A stretch of 40,772 bases of DNA, taken from Welwitschia mirabilis. Lineage: Eukaryota; Gnetophyta; Gnetopsida; Welwitschiales. The position numbers and the translations under genes were made by a program. The notes beneath the pieces are model-generated. The model had not been told where the DNA came from, made no database searches, and saw nothing but the letters and a program-made list of their open reading frames with translations. The DNA is taken from positions 115,362,161 through 115,402,932 of the forward strand of contig JBOZIK010000001.1 of the NCBI GenBank assembly GCA_051453625.1, in the 5' to 3' direction. Below are positions 9,691-21,165 of the stretch, piece after piece (position 1 is the stretch's first letter; each line of letters starts with the position of its first letter).

Positions 9691-11487
9691 AATGTTAGTA
9701 TATCCCATATTATCTAATCATGTGAAGAAAATTGTGAAATACGTGAAAAATGTAAAAAGTATGTTTTAGATGGGCCCCACATAAGCTAAAAAATCAAAGT
9801 ACTCGAATGAAATATATAATCCATCAGAAATGTAGTTCACATCATACTAATCAGTTTATTCTAAAGGATCACTATGTTTAGACTTACAATTTATGAGAAA
9901 ATGAGTGTAAAATGTAAAAACCTGATCTTATCCCATAAAATGCACAATTCATAATAATATTCAAAATATATAGCAAAAATTAGATTTAAAAGTTTCTAAT
10001 TAAAGATCTTGAAAAAATGAATAACATACATGAAAACTAGACATTGAAAGGCTAAAAAATGAGATTTTTTTTTTTTAATGAGGGAGAAAAAAACATACCT
10101 CATTTTTAAAAAAGTACAAAAATCTAGGAACCTAGTGAGAGAATCTGATTGGGATGAGTTATAAAATGTGAGCAAGCATTAAGGGGACTATTGTCTCTTA
10201 AATAAATGGGTAGAGATAACAAAAAAATAAAAAAAAAAAGGAAAAATAAATGTATCCACAATTTTATCATACTATTGTCTAGTTACATTGTCTAGACGAT
10301 AGCCCTAGGATGACTCTCAAAAAAAAATCTTAGTGCCATTCCCTTATGTCATCTGAATGATCAGATTGATGATGGAACTTGAAAAATTTTCTCAAAAATG
10401 AAAATACTAGCCAAGGAAGTTAGACTCAGATATCAATGTGAAGGTAACAAAATTTATCAGAAAGCTTCAAAAAAAGATGGAATGATGACAAGATGTCAAG
10501 GAAAACTCAAAACAAATGAAAAACCTCTTCCTTTTGAATCATTACATTTTAACATATTTAAAATAATAAAATTATAATTTTTATAATAAATAATAATAAT
10601 AAAGATAAGGATAATGTCTACCACCTTTCTTACCCTCTATAATTATTCTTCGCTAATGCAAACATACTAAGTAGGTTGAAACCTAGCAAGAAGACTAAAC
10701 AAATATGCCCAAAATGAAAAATAAATAAGAAAAAGTAGAGAAGTCAAAAAGATACAAGGAAATCTCATAAAAATCATGAAGCATAAGAGATTATTTGTTT
10801 AATTTCAATGCTAAAAAAAATTAACATGATATGCCATGAATAATAAGAAGAAAACTACTAAATAATAAAGTCTTAGATAAAGATGAGAAATTACAGAAAC
10901 AACTTTGAAATAACAAATTTAAAAACCAAAAAAAAAAAAAAAAGAGAGAAAGGATAAAAGGAACATGAAGAAGATTTCTTATCTATCCTAAATTATAATT
11001 TAACAAATCCCCATGAAAGACATCATAAATCCACCTAAGTAAAAATGCATAACAAAATGTATCAACTCCATAAAGTTCCACTCAAAAACGTAGTGATTAT
11101 GATGATACCAAAGATCAAGTCCTTAGAATGATGAATAATAAGATCAAAAGCTACTCAAAAATGAACTTACCTACTTACATCCCAAAATACATCTGAATCC
11201 CCAAAAGTAAAGTGATCATGTGAGAATACTAGGAGTCTAGAAAATAAGCAATCCCTTTGATGACACCAGGAATACCACTGATCTTGTAGCCTCAAAGTTT
11301 ATTATAACTTTTCCATGATGAGTGGAGTAAGGACTCATAAAGCATGACTAACCCACCCCTCAGTAGAGTTTCTATAGCTACCAATACTGCTAGAGGCTCC
11401 TTTTAAAAAAAAATATCATGGTGTAGTAGAACATCATAGTAATCATGTATTTTTTTTAGAATAAATATAATAGATTACTTGTCAATA

Positions 11488-11530
<43 letters not shown>

Positions 11531-12149
11531 CCCCCGCCCCTCCCCCACCCTCCCCCCTCCCTTCCCTCCCTCCACCCCCACTCTTATCTCTCCCTTTCTC
11601 TCTCTTTTCCAAAATAATTCCCACATGATCACATACTGAAAAAGATGAAGATGAATAAGTAAGATAAAAGACAGAAAAGGACACACCTAAAAAACCAAAT
11701 ACCTCACATCATTATAAAAAGAAAAAAAGCATAAGAATTTAGGCATATTTCTTTAAAATGAAGTTCATAGATATGAGAATGTATTAAGATTAGGTGGATC
11801 CAATCTTATCACTATAAAATGCTCAAGTATGAATACTAGTTACGAAAACTTCATAAAGCAACATATAAGTTAAGTTTAAAATATGATTAAATAACATCAT
11901 AATATCCACTAAAGGAATGAGCTAAGAGAAAATATAGACAATGATAGGGTGTAAGTCCTCCTCATTAAGGGAAATCTCTAAAATAATTACTTCTACCATG
12001 TTCAAGGTTGTATCAAAATATTTTTTCATATATTTTCAAACTTTATCCATTAACTTTCTAAATCTTCTTATTTTTTAAGTCAGAAATATTAATAGAGTCA
12101 TTAGAATATACTTTTTCTATGAGATAGGATCTAATAATTTAGAAGTTAA
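9691..12149 (-). other. spacer between integrase and accessory ORF of element B
   Basis: About 2.4 kb with no recognised coding sequence. It contains two copies of the short palindrome-related motif (10285-10315, 10347-10375), several A-tracts (for example near 10070 and 10930) and the pyrimidine-rich microsatellite at 11487-11607. Athila elements have long non-coding tracts in this position. Confidence 0.5.
11487..11607. repeat. (CT)n microsatellite grading into a C-rich pyrimidine tract
   Basis: About 45 bases of nearly pure CT repeat are followed by about 75 bases of C-rich pyrimidine sequence (CCCCTCCCCCACCCTCCCC and similar). It is the only GC-rich patch in an otherwise AT-rich window. 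Glycine/arginine-rich frames read across it on the - strand are low-complexity artefacts. Confidence 0.95.
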
Positions 12150-12880
12150 CTTATTATATAAAAGATATACTCAAGTATTATATAAAAGGATGAGTTGACC
12201 TGGTTCAAACTTTTATGAAGTATCTTTCTATCATATTTAAACTTAGCTTGGGCTTTATAAATTAACTAACAATGTATAGCATGAGTACATTTTTCATTAA
12301 GGTTATCAAATTGGGCTAATATATATTTAAGATTCTTATAAAGGTTTATAAGACTAAGTTGATTAGAAGCATGATAAGAGTTATAACACACATCAACAAG
12401 TAAAATACAAACTTTTTTGTATACAAGTTCACAAGATAAAAAGCCAAGAGAATTATGCCAAGTAGTATGGTAAGTGCAAAGAACATAATTAAGATTAGAA
12501 GTCCAAGGTTTCTTATTAACATAGATAAGTGTTTATATCATTTTCTTAATTTTTTTAATTTGCATTTTTGCCTTTACCATTGATTTGTGGATGATAAGAA
12601 TAAGCTACTCTATGTTCTATTCCAATGGATAAAAGAAGTTTCCTAAAAATTAGATTAATAAAATGAGTTTCTTAATCACTAGTGATAATTCTAAGAACAC
12701 CAAATCTCTAAAAAATATAAGTTCTAAAAAAATGACAAATAGTTTGAGCATCATTTAAAGAAGTAAGAATGGCTTTAACTCATTTAGTCACATAATCTAC
12801 AGCTACTAAATGTAATATTTATTATGAGAAGGTAGATGAATAGGGCCTATGAAATCAATACCCAACAATCAAAAGGTTTA
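12150..12880 (-). pseudogene. integrase core and C-terminal part of element B
   Basis: Integrase inserts the element DNA. From right to left: GIDFIGPIHLPSHNKYY (from about 12860), a piece equivalent to VDYVTKWVEA, then RFGVLRIITSD (about 12690-12660), HRVAYSYHPQINGK (about 12610-12570), and further on a piece matching the 'LDDALWAYRTTF...PYQLVYGKACHLP' segment, read here as YHTTWHNSLGF...CELVYKKVC (about 12470-12400). The catalytic triad region is recognisable: D in DYVT, SD kept, and the Glu position reads Lys (NGK). Stops and frameshifts make it non-functional. Only one copy of this part exists, unlike the neighbouring zinc-finger region. Confidence 0.75.
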
Positions 12881-13620
12881 CAATCTAGATTAGGTATAAG
12901 AGACATTTCTTGAGAATGAATAAGGCTATCATAACACTAATAAGAATTACACCTTCTAGTAAAATCATAAGAATCTAGAAAAAGAGTAGGCCAATAAAAA
13001 CCAGAATGAAAAATTTCCATAGCTATTTTCTATCCACTAAAGTATCCTCCATAAACATTACTATGATAAAGATGAAGGATTTTAGATTTTTTCAAATTAG
13101 ATACATATTTTCTCATAATTTGATCTTTACATCTATGGTAAAAATGTGGCTTTATCCATTCATAGTTACATCTTCTATGAAGAAAAGATTTGCATTGATT
13201 ATTTGCATTGATTATAAGTTTAATGTTATAGTGTTTTTATTTTTATAAGGTAATTAATACTATTCACATACCAAGGAGGAGGATGAGTAGAAGATATAGC
13301 AAAAAGTTACTCATCTAAAAATAATTATCAATAACAGAATTAGTAGGAGGAGAAGAAAGATGAAACAAATGATCAGCAATACAATTATACTTCCTTAATT
13401 TATCTATGATGGTCAAATTAAACTCTTGCATAAGGAGGATCTATCTAATCAATTTAGCACTATAATCTTTCTTAGTCATGAGGTAATGAATAGTAGCATG
13501 GTTGGTACAAACATTTCTATGAAAACCTAAAATATAATGTCTAAGGGTATCAAGGCAAAAGATTATGGCTAATATTTCCTTCTCTAAAGTAGTATAATTT
13601 ATTTGAGTTCTAGACAGAGA
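12881..13620 (-). pseudogene. RNase H end and integrase zinc finger of element B, copy 1
   Basis: The right part reads TIHYLMTKKDYSAKLIR, then ILLMQEFNLTIIDK and IADHL (about 13490-13340), the C-terminal RNase H pattern of Athila (aLkYLl.KKdakpRLIRWiLLLQEFdl...VADHLSRL). To its left comes the integrase N-terminal domain, which also reads as an incidental + strand open frame at 13006-13248. A small direct repeat TTTGCATTGATTA x2 lies at 13190-13215. The block is homologous to 13721-14345 but clearly diverged. It ends at a 100-N gap. Confidence 0.7.
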
Positions 13621-13720
13621 NNNNNNNNNNNNNNNNNNNNNNNNNNNNNNNNNNNNNNNNNNNNNNNNNNNNNNNNNNNNNNNNNNNNNNNNNNNNNNNN
13701 NNNNNNNNNNNNNNNNNNNN
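13621..13720. other. assembly gap (exactly 100 N) at a duplication junction
   Basis: One hundred N is the usual placeholder for a gap of unknown size. The sequence to the right restarts at a point homologous to about 12890 on the left, so homologous sequence is repeated on both sides. Confidence 1.
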
Positions 13721-16526
13721 ATTTAAGGGGCATTTCTTGAGAATGAATAGATCTACCATAATATTGAAAAGCATCACACATTCTAGTAAAATAAAAAGAA
13801 TCCTAAAAAAGAGGAGGTTAATAAAAACCAGAGTGAAGAATTTTCATAGTTATTTTCGATCCACTAAAGTGACCTTCATAAACACTACCATGACAAAGAT
13901 AAAGGATGTCAGATTTTTCTCATTTAGGCATACATGTCTGCATGATTTGGTCTTTACACCTATGATAAAGATGTGGCTCTATCCATTCATAATTGCCTAT
14001 TCTATGGAAAAAGGATATTCTTTGATTATAAGTTCAATGCTGTGGCATTTTTATGGTGATAATATAATTAACAATATCAACATACCAAGAAGAGGATGAG
14101 TAGAAGATATAGCAAAAAGTTATTCATCTAGAAAAGAACCATTAATTATAAGATCATTAATAGAGGATGATCCATCTAATAAGTCTAGCACTTAAATATT
14201 TTTTAGTTATAAGGTATCTAATTACTACATGATTAGTATAAACATTTGTATGAAAGCCTAAAAGATAATGTCTAAGTAGATCAAGGCAAAAGATAATTGC
14301 TAATATTTATTGTTATGTAGTAGTATAATTTATTTAATCTTTAAACAAACTTTTACTATGATAAGATATAAACTTAAAATAATTTTAAGATTTTTGATCA
14401 AGCATCCATCCACACTAATATTATTAGCATTACATATTAATTCAAAATCTTTATTCCAATTGGGTTCTGTTACAATATGAAAGAAGAGATCTTATTTTTA
14501 AGTATATTAAAACAAGCTCACAATATTTATTACAATTAAATTTAGCTTCTTTTTCTAGTAATGAATGAAGGATTTTATAAATTTTTGCATAATCTTGAGT
14601 AAATCAATGATAAAAATCACAATAACTAAGGAAGGATCAAACTTGTTTTACATTGATTAGAGATGTTAGGTTTTTAATGATACTAACATTTTTGGGATCT
14701 ATCCTAATTTCTTTATCAGAAATATGATGACCTAAGAGAATTCCCCTATCAACTAAAAAGAAACTTTTCTTTAAACTCAAATGTAGGCTACTATTAATGC
14801 ATCTATTATGGAATTTTTTGATCTTTTTAAGATTTGATAAAAGCCTTTACCATAGATTGAAAAGTCATTCATAAAACTTTCTATTAAGTCCTTTAACATA
14901 TCAGAAAAAAATACTCATCATTACACATTAAAAAATACTAGGAGCACTGCAGAGTTTAAAAGACATGCGTTAAAAGTAAAATTTTCAAAAGATAAAGTAA
15001 AAGTAGTTATATCCTAATCCTCACTAGCAATACAAACTTCATTCTAATCATTATACCAATCAAAAAAATAATAAAAAGCATGTCCTTGAATTTTATCAAG
15101 TGTCTGATTAAGGAAAGATAAAGGATAATGGTTCTTTTTAGTTACTTCATTTAACTTTCTAAAATCAATACACATCCTCCAATTCCTATCTTTCTCAGGT
15201 ACTGCCATTAAAGGGTTAACCCACTCACTACCAACTCTGGCATAAATGATTTCAACATCCATTAATTTAATGATTTTATCTATTATGACTTGTTTAAGGA
15301 TTAGATTTAGTCTACATTGAGGTTGCCTAATAGGTTTTGCATTATTCTCAAGGTAGATTTTATGTTGAACAATAGAGATAGGAATGGCGATTAAATTTCT
15401 TTATGACCAAGCAAATGCATTTACCTTAGATTTCAAAAGTAAGATTAAAATCGACTCTTATTAAAGGAAAAGATTCTCATTTATTATCAAATATTTATTC
15501 TAATCCTTACATAGAAAGATATATTTTAGTCCACTAGGTAAAGGTTTTAAATTTAAATTTAGATTTTTATTTTCTATTAAATTTTTATAAAAAGTGATCG
15601 TCATCTCAGACTATCATTTAGACTTTTGTAGTAGACAATCACCCTTAAAATAAGAAATCTCAATTTTACTTAGATCTTGAACTTTTATAGAATTAACAAT
15701 TTCAGTGTTTCTACTCTCTCTATCAAAATAGTTAGTTTCTAAATGCTCAAAATCAAGTTGATCATCATTAAAAACTTTCAATTTCTAAATGCTCAAAATC
15801 AAGTTGATCATCATTAAAAACTTTCAAGTTGTTTACTTCAAGTGAATCATCAAAAAAAGTTAGCTTATGTAGCATTAAATATAGTTCTTTAAGTGGACGA
15901 AGTTATAGAAATAAACTTAATTTAATTTCTTCTTTAACACTCAGTTCATCACCTAAATCCTTTTCAATAGTATTAAATACTCTTATTATAAACTTCTTAT
16001 TTCCTAAATGGCATTTCATCATTTCTATTTTTCTATTAATAATAAAATGGACTACTACACAAAAAGCTCTATCTAGAAGTAATGGATAACCACCTTTATG
16101 CTAAAATTTAATCACAAGTACATCTATAGGATAGGATGCTTTTTCTAGTGAATCACTAAGTCTTTAATCACACTTAAAGATTTTTTAACTGATGTATCTA
16201 CTAATTCTAAGACAATCCTTGTAGGCTCAATTACACTTTTCAATCCAAGTCATTGACAAATGTGCAGAGGCATAAGGTTAACACTTTTTCCTATATTAAT
16301 CAAGGCCTTTTTTATTATTTTATTCCCTTATAGAGTAATACTAATAGTTTCTTCCCCTGGGTCCTTAAACTTTATACATTTTTATAGGACTAAGTTGATT
16401 ATGATTTAGGTTAAGAAGACCTTACTAGGTATAATTTATGTTTATTTCCTTCTGATCAGATCTTTCCATAACTTAGAATATTTGGATTCTCTTTAAAAGG
16501 TTTCTAAAATGGTAAATTTATGCTTA
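13721..16526 (-). pseudogene. protease-RT-RNase H-integrase zinc finger of element B, copy 2
   Basis: Right to left: protease ALINIGKSVNLMPLHIC (about 16305-16255; active-site Asp is Asn) and PTRIVLELVDTSVKKSL (to about 16180). RT follows with VGSEWVNPLMAVPEKDRNW, RMCIDFRKLNEVTKKNHYP and QTLDKIQGHAFYYFFDWYND (15262-15044), then the catalytic box FMNDFSIYG at 14849-14875, where Athila has FMDDFSVYG. RNase H pieces follow, then the integrase zinc finger CHGSVYEGHFSG and MCDAFQYYGRSIHSQEMPLK (about 13880-13722). All are interrupted by stops. It is homologous to copy 3 (16627-18839) on its right side and to copy 1 on its left. A perfect 46-bp tandem duplication is at 15736-15827. Confidence 0.85.
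15736..15827. repeat. perfect 46-bp tandem duplication in B pol
   Basis: The 46 bases from 15736 (TTTCTAAATGCTCAAAATC...) to 15781 recur without a mismatch at 15782-15827. The homologous place in copy 3 (about 18090-18140) has the unit once. Identity in such decayed sequence means the duplication is recent or an assembly effect. Confidence 0.95.
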
Positions 16527-16626
16527 NNNNNNNNNNNNNNNNNNNNNNNNNNNNNNNNNNNNNNNNNNNNNNNNNNNNNNNNNNNNNNNNNNNNNNNNNN
16601 NNNNNNNNNNNNNNNNNNNNNNNNNN
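16527..16626. other. assembly gap (exactly 100 N) at a second duplication junction
   Basis: The left flank ends at the start of the protease region (homologous to about 18838). The right flank restarts within RNase H (homologous to about 14280). The gap therefore hides the junction between two homologous pol segments. Confidence 1.
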
Positions 16627-18839
16627 ATCTAAGTGTAACAAGGTAAAAAATAATTGTTGACATTCTTTTTTTGTATTAATATAATTCATTTGAGCATTAG
16701 AGAAAGTTTCACTATAATAAGATATAACCTTAAAATAATTCTCAAATTTTTAACCAAGCACTCCACCAACGACAATATTACTAGCATTATATATTAATTC
16801 AAAATATTTATTTCAATTAGGTCCCCTTACAATATGAGCAGAAGAGAGTTTATCTTTAAGTGTATTAAAAGCAAGCTGATGAGATTCATTCCAATTAAAT
16901 TTAGCTTCTTTTTCAAGCAACAAGTGTAGGGGTTTATAAATTTTTGTATAATCTTGAATAAAGTAATGATAAAAACCATAATAAATAAGGAAGGATTAAA
17001 CTTGTTTTATAGTGGTTGAAGGAGTTAGATTTTTAATGATACTAACATTTTTAGGATCCATTCTAATTCCTTTATTAGAAATATGATAACTTAAGACAAT
17101 TTTACTATCAACTAAAAAGAAACTTTCCTTTCAAATCAATGTAGCCTGCTAGTAATTCATTTATTAAAGACTTCATCTAATCTTTCTAAGATTTATTCAA
17201 AGATTTTACCATAGATTGAGAAGTCATTTATAAAACTTTCTATTAAATTCTCTAATATATCAGAAAAATACCCCTCATTACATATTGAAAAGTGCCAGGA
17301 GCATTGCAAAGTTCAAAAGGCATGCATCTGAAAGTAAAAGTTCTAAAAAGTAAAGTAAAAGTAGTTTTAGCCTGATCCTCACTATTAATACAAACATTAT
17401 TGTAATCACTATACCCATCAAGAAAATAATAAAAAGTATGTCATTGAATTCTATTAAGTATTTAATTAAGGAAAGGTAAAGGATAATGGTTTTTTTTAGT
17501 TACTTCATTTAATTTTCTAAAATAAATACACATCCTCCATTTCCCACCATTCTTAGGTACTACCATTAAAGGGCTAATCCACTCACTATTAGCTATAACA
17601 TAAATAATTTCAGCATCTATTAAATTAATGATCTCATCTTTTATGACTTATTTCAGGGTTATATTTAGTCTATGTTAGGGTTACTTAACAACTTTTAAAT
17701 TATCCTTAATATAGATTTTTTGTTGAAAAATAGAGTAGTAATGGCTATTAAATATTTATGGGACCAAGCAAGCATATTAAATTTAGATTTCAAAAGTGAG
17801 ATTAAGATCGATTCTGGTTAAGGGGAAATATTCTCGTTTATTATTAAAGGTTTATTCTGATCATCACATAGGAAGATATTTTTCAGTACAATGGGTAAAG
17901 GTTTTAGATTTAAATTTAGATTTTTATTTTCTATTAAATTTTCATCAAAATTGATTGTTGTCTTAGACTGTCATCTGAATGGTAGTAGTGGATGACCATC
18001 TTCAAATAAGAAATCTTAGTTTCACTCAGATCTTGGACTTCTACATAGTTTATAGTTTCAGTTTTTCTACTCTCCTAATCAAAATAGTCAATTTTGAAAT
18101 GCTCAAAATCAAGTTGATCATCATAGAAATCTTTCAAGTTATCTACTTCAAGTGGATTATTAAACAAAGTTGGATCATGAAGCATTGACCATCTTTCTCT
18201 AAGTGGATGATATTGTAAAAATAAAATAGGTTTAATTTCTTTTTCAACATTTAATTAATCATCTAAATTATTTTTATTAGCATCAAATACTCTTATTATA
18301 AACTTATTATTTTCTAAGTGACATTCCATCATTCGAGTTCTAATCTTGATAATATAATAGATTGTTATACAAAAAGCTCTACTTAGAAGTAATGGATAAT
18401 CTTATATATACTTTCAATCATAACCACATATATAGTGTAGAATTCTTATTTACTTTGAATTACTAAGTCTTTAATCATGCCTAAATATTTCTTTACTGAT
18501 GCATCTACTAATTCTGAAAGAATTCTTGTATGCTTAATTCTACTTTCTAATCCAAGTTATTAACAAATGTGTAAAGACATAATGTTAACAATTGCTCCTA
18601 TATCAATCAAGGCTTTTTTTATTTTTTTTAATTTCTTCTCAAGTAATAATAATAGTTACTGCCCCTAGATCCTTAAACTTTAGACATTTTTATAAGACTA
18701 AATTGGTCATGAATTAGGCTAGGAAGACTTTATGAGGTATAGTTCATTTTTGTTTCCTCCTAATTATATCTTCCCACAACTTAAAATATTTAGGATTCCC
18801 CTAAAAAAGTTTTTAAAATGGTAGATTTATGCTCACATT
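16627..18839 (-). pseudogene. protease-RT-RNase H of element B, copy 3 (continuous with gag)
   Basis: Right to left: protease ALIDIGAIVNIMSLHIC (about 18613-18563), which keeps the D-I-G active site. Then RT with SEWISPLMVVPKN, RMCIYFRKLNEVTKKNHYPL (about 17560-17470), TFYYFLDGYSDYN, MPFELCNAPGTFQ, and the catalytic box FINDFSIYG at 17208-17234 (Athila: FMDDFSVYG). The RNase H start FELIYNASNIVVGGVLG and YYSETFSNAQMNYINTKKE follow, then a 100-N gap at 16626. Its right end joins gag without a gap, so this is the segment most surely belonging to element B. Stops and shifts are present throughout. Confidence 0.87.
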
Positions 18840-20402
18840 TTATGTTAACACTTTAAGATGTTTATAAAATACAGGATTAATGTTTAATATATCAACTCAA
18901 GGGGTAGTAGATTTCTTACATTTTTTTGGAGAAGAATTTTTCTTATTATTATTTAAAGGAGAAGAGAAAGAATAATTTTGTAAAATTTCAATGTCTTTTT
19001 CTTCCTTATCATCCTTATCATTTTAAGATTTTAAAGCCTCTTAGGTAGGAGGTGTTGTATCATTTTTACTTTGTGTCATAACTTTAGAATATTTCTTAAT
19101 TTTATTAGGATTTGATAAAGGTTTTATTGCAAGTGACACTTGTGGTCTTTGATTAGCAAGCATAGTTTGTTCTAGAACATTAACAAGATTTTTAATGTTA
19201 GAATTTGGTTTCTCTTGAGATTTTCTTAACTCATCAATGGAATTCCTAAGTGGATCATTTTGGTTTTGTGAGTTTGATGTGCTTGCTTGATTACTAAAAT
19301 TATTTGGTTGTAAATTTGCATTCTCAAATATGTCTTTAAATGGTTGAAAATTAGGATAATTTGGTTAAAATCTCTTAAGTTTATTCTCAAAATATGAAAG
19401 ATTGTCCATTCATCCTAGGTTGAAAATTGTTTTGATTTTGGTTATAATTTTAAGTTTGGTTTTGATTTTGATTTTTAAAGTTTAAGTACCTTTGACTAAA
19501 AGCACACATCTCTTCATAAGGATAATCTTTTATCACATGATAATTATCTTCCCATAAGTCACAAGTTGGAACTACAACCATGCTCATTTTTGTAGCCACC
19601 TTAGCATCTAAGATTATCTAAGTCTATTTCTCTAAATTTGTAGTGAAATACTTAATAACACTATTTGGTTCTTTCTCTATTTTTACTTCCTCCTTCTCTT
19701 ACTTAACCTTTTTAAGATCTTTTATAATTTGGTTTACTGCACTATTTTCTTTAGCTAAAGGTTTATGCCAAGTTTAACTTACTTCTACTAACTCTTCCAA
19801 CACTCTTCATACATTTTCTAATGTGATATCCATTAAATTTCCTCCACACAAAAAATCAAAAAGCTACTTTACTTAGCTATTAAGTCCATTATAAAAGTAG
19901 TCTACTAATTTTTCTTGAGAAGAAGCATCTATAGGGCTCAATGTAAAACAAGAAAAAATCACTCATTGGTGAGGTGTAATATTTGTGAGGTTGTTGTTGG
20001 AAGTTAGATACTTCTTTCTTTCTTTTTCTTATTTTTTTTAATTCATAAATCTCTTTATAAATGCTTCTTCAACTTGACTCCATTCTTTTAAACTTTTATG
20101 TGGAATAGTTCTTAACCATAGTTTAGATTTTTTTTTAAAGGAATGGAAAATTTGCCATATAAGTATGATCACTTATTCTTTTTTTATCATTTTTGGAAGT
20201 AAGTACTAACTGTTTGACATTGGCAACATGTTGTAAAGGATCTTCACCATTTTATCCCTTAAAAATAAGGCAGGCATTTAATTTTTTTAGTTTGACATTG
20301 TTACTAGGAGGTAAGTCAAAAGGGGTTTGGACTTCACATTTTTTTTGATGCTATAAGCTCTCTAAAGGTAACATTAGCATTAGGATTTATTGACATAGTC
20401 AT
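18840..20402 (-). pseudogene. gag of Athila-like element B, degraded
   Basis: The start is placed at ATG 20402-20400 (MTMSINPNANVTFRELIA). Right to left come PFDLPPSNNVKLKKLNACLI (about 20325-20265), GEDPLQHVANVKQLV, LKEWSQVEEAFIKRF (about 20090-20050), YFYNGLNSQVKQLFDFLCGG and NLMDITLENV (about 19900-19815). These are the conserved gag pattern of Athila/Tat elements (FYNGL...LLDAAcGG.lm..t.eea). At 19522-19563 a zinc knuckle reads CDLW-EDNY-H-VIKD-Y: its CX2CX4HX4C spacing is intact but two Cys are Trp and Tyr. An Asn/Gln-rich tail (NQNQNQTxNYNQNQNNFQ, about 19490-19430) follows, then Lys/Ser-rich sequence to the protease. Several stops; not functional. Confidence 0.82.
19522..19563 (-). other. 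decayed gag zinc knuckle of element B
   Basis: The - strand codons encode C-D-L-W-E-D-N-Y-H-V-I-K-D-Y. First Cys and His are kept with exact CX2CX4HX4C spacing; the second and fourth positions are Trp and Tyr, the latter a G-to-A change of a Cys codon. This motif binds RNA in functional Gag. Confidence 0.65.
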
Positions 20403-21146
20403 AATGGTTCCAATAATAATATGGAAATTAGACAAAGAAATCTACTTTTGTTTTTGCAATGACTTAACATATTTATAAAATGAATTTCTTCTAAATTATC
20501 TTTTAAACTATTTTTTAAAAAATTTTATTTTGCAAAATCATATTCTAAAATAATAAATGCAAAAATTTATTAATTTTTAAAATATTTTGCGTACCTGTGA
20601 TATATGAACTTAGGTTAAGTCCATAGTCAATAAAACCTTCTCAGATGTTTTCTTCTATGAAAAACTGCTCTCTTTGATATTTATCTTTCTTATCAGAATT
20701 TATCATGTTCTAGCATGCTTAGTTTTTATTTCAATGCAAATAATCCTATGGTCATCTGAACAAATATGTTTAGATGATAAAACATATGAAAATAAACAAA
20801 AAATAAAAAATGTGAAAAAATAGAATTTTGAAATAACAAAAACTAAAAAAAACTAAAAAATAGATTGTTGTTCACCTAAATAATCTAGATGATATAAGGG
20901 ATGATAGGAAAAATTCTAATTTTTAAGAAAAGAAAAAACTGAAGGCACATAGGCCATCGTTGGCGTGCATCATCTAGATGATGAAGCAGATAATAGGATG
21001 TTTATTTCAAAATGAAAAATAAAAAGTGCAAAAAGAAAAACCTACATTTCTACTATAAAAGTAAAATGCTACTATAGGCAAATATCCAAACCAAAATCCA
21101 AACACTCACCTAAGTAATAATAATTCTCAAACTCTAAGTAGCCTTC
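20403..21146 (-). other. 5' leader of element B
   Basis: Non-coding sequence between the 5' LTR and gag. It carries at least two copies of the ATCTAGATGAT motif (20881-20908, 20967-20997) and a related stretch at about 20750-20785. I see no gene in it. Confidence 0.6.
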
Positions 21147-21164
21147 CTTGGCAATGATGCCAAG
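21147..21164 (-). other. primer-binding-site region with perfect 7-bp hairpin
   Basis: Read on the - strand, one base after the LTR comes CTTGGCATCATTGCCAAG. The 14 bases TGGCATCATTGCCA match the initiator-Met primer site (TGGTATCAGAGCCA) at 11 positions. The same 18 bases form a perfect inverted repeat, CTTGGCA-TCAT-TGCCAAG. Position right beside the LTR supports a primer-site role; which tRNA is used is inferred. Confidence 0.55.
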
Positions 21165-21165
21165 A

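Noticed and set aside
11456-11686. Two overlapping - strand frames with Gly/Arg/Glu-rich protein
   Set aside because: They are translations of the (CT)n and C-rich microsatellite and show no domain.
13006-14099. Two similar + strand frames (13006-13248, 13737-14099) as a small gene family
   Set aside because: They are antisense to the integrase zinc finger and RNase H of element B. Their similarity reflects the duplicated pol segment.
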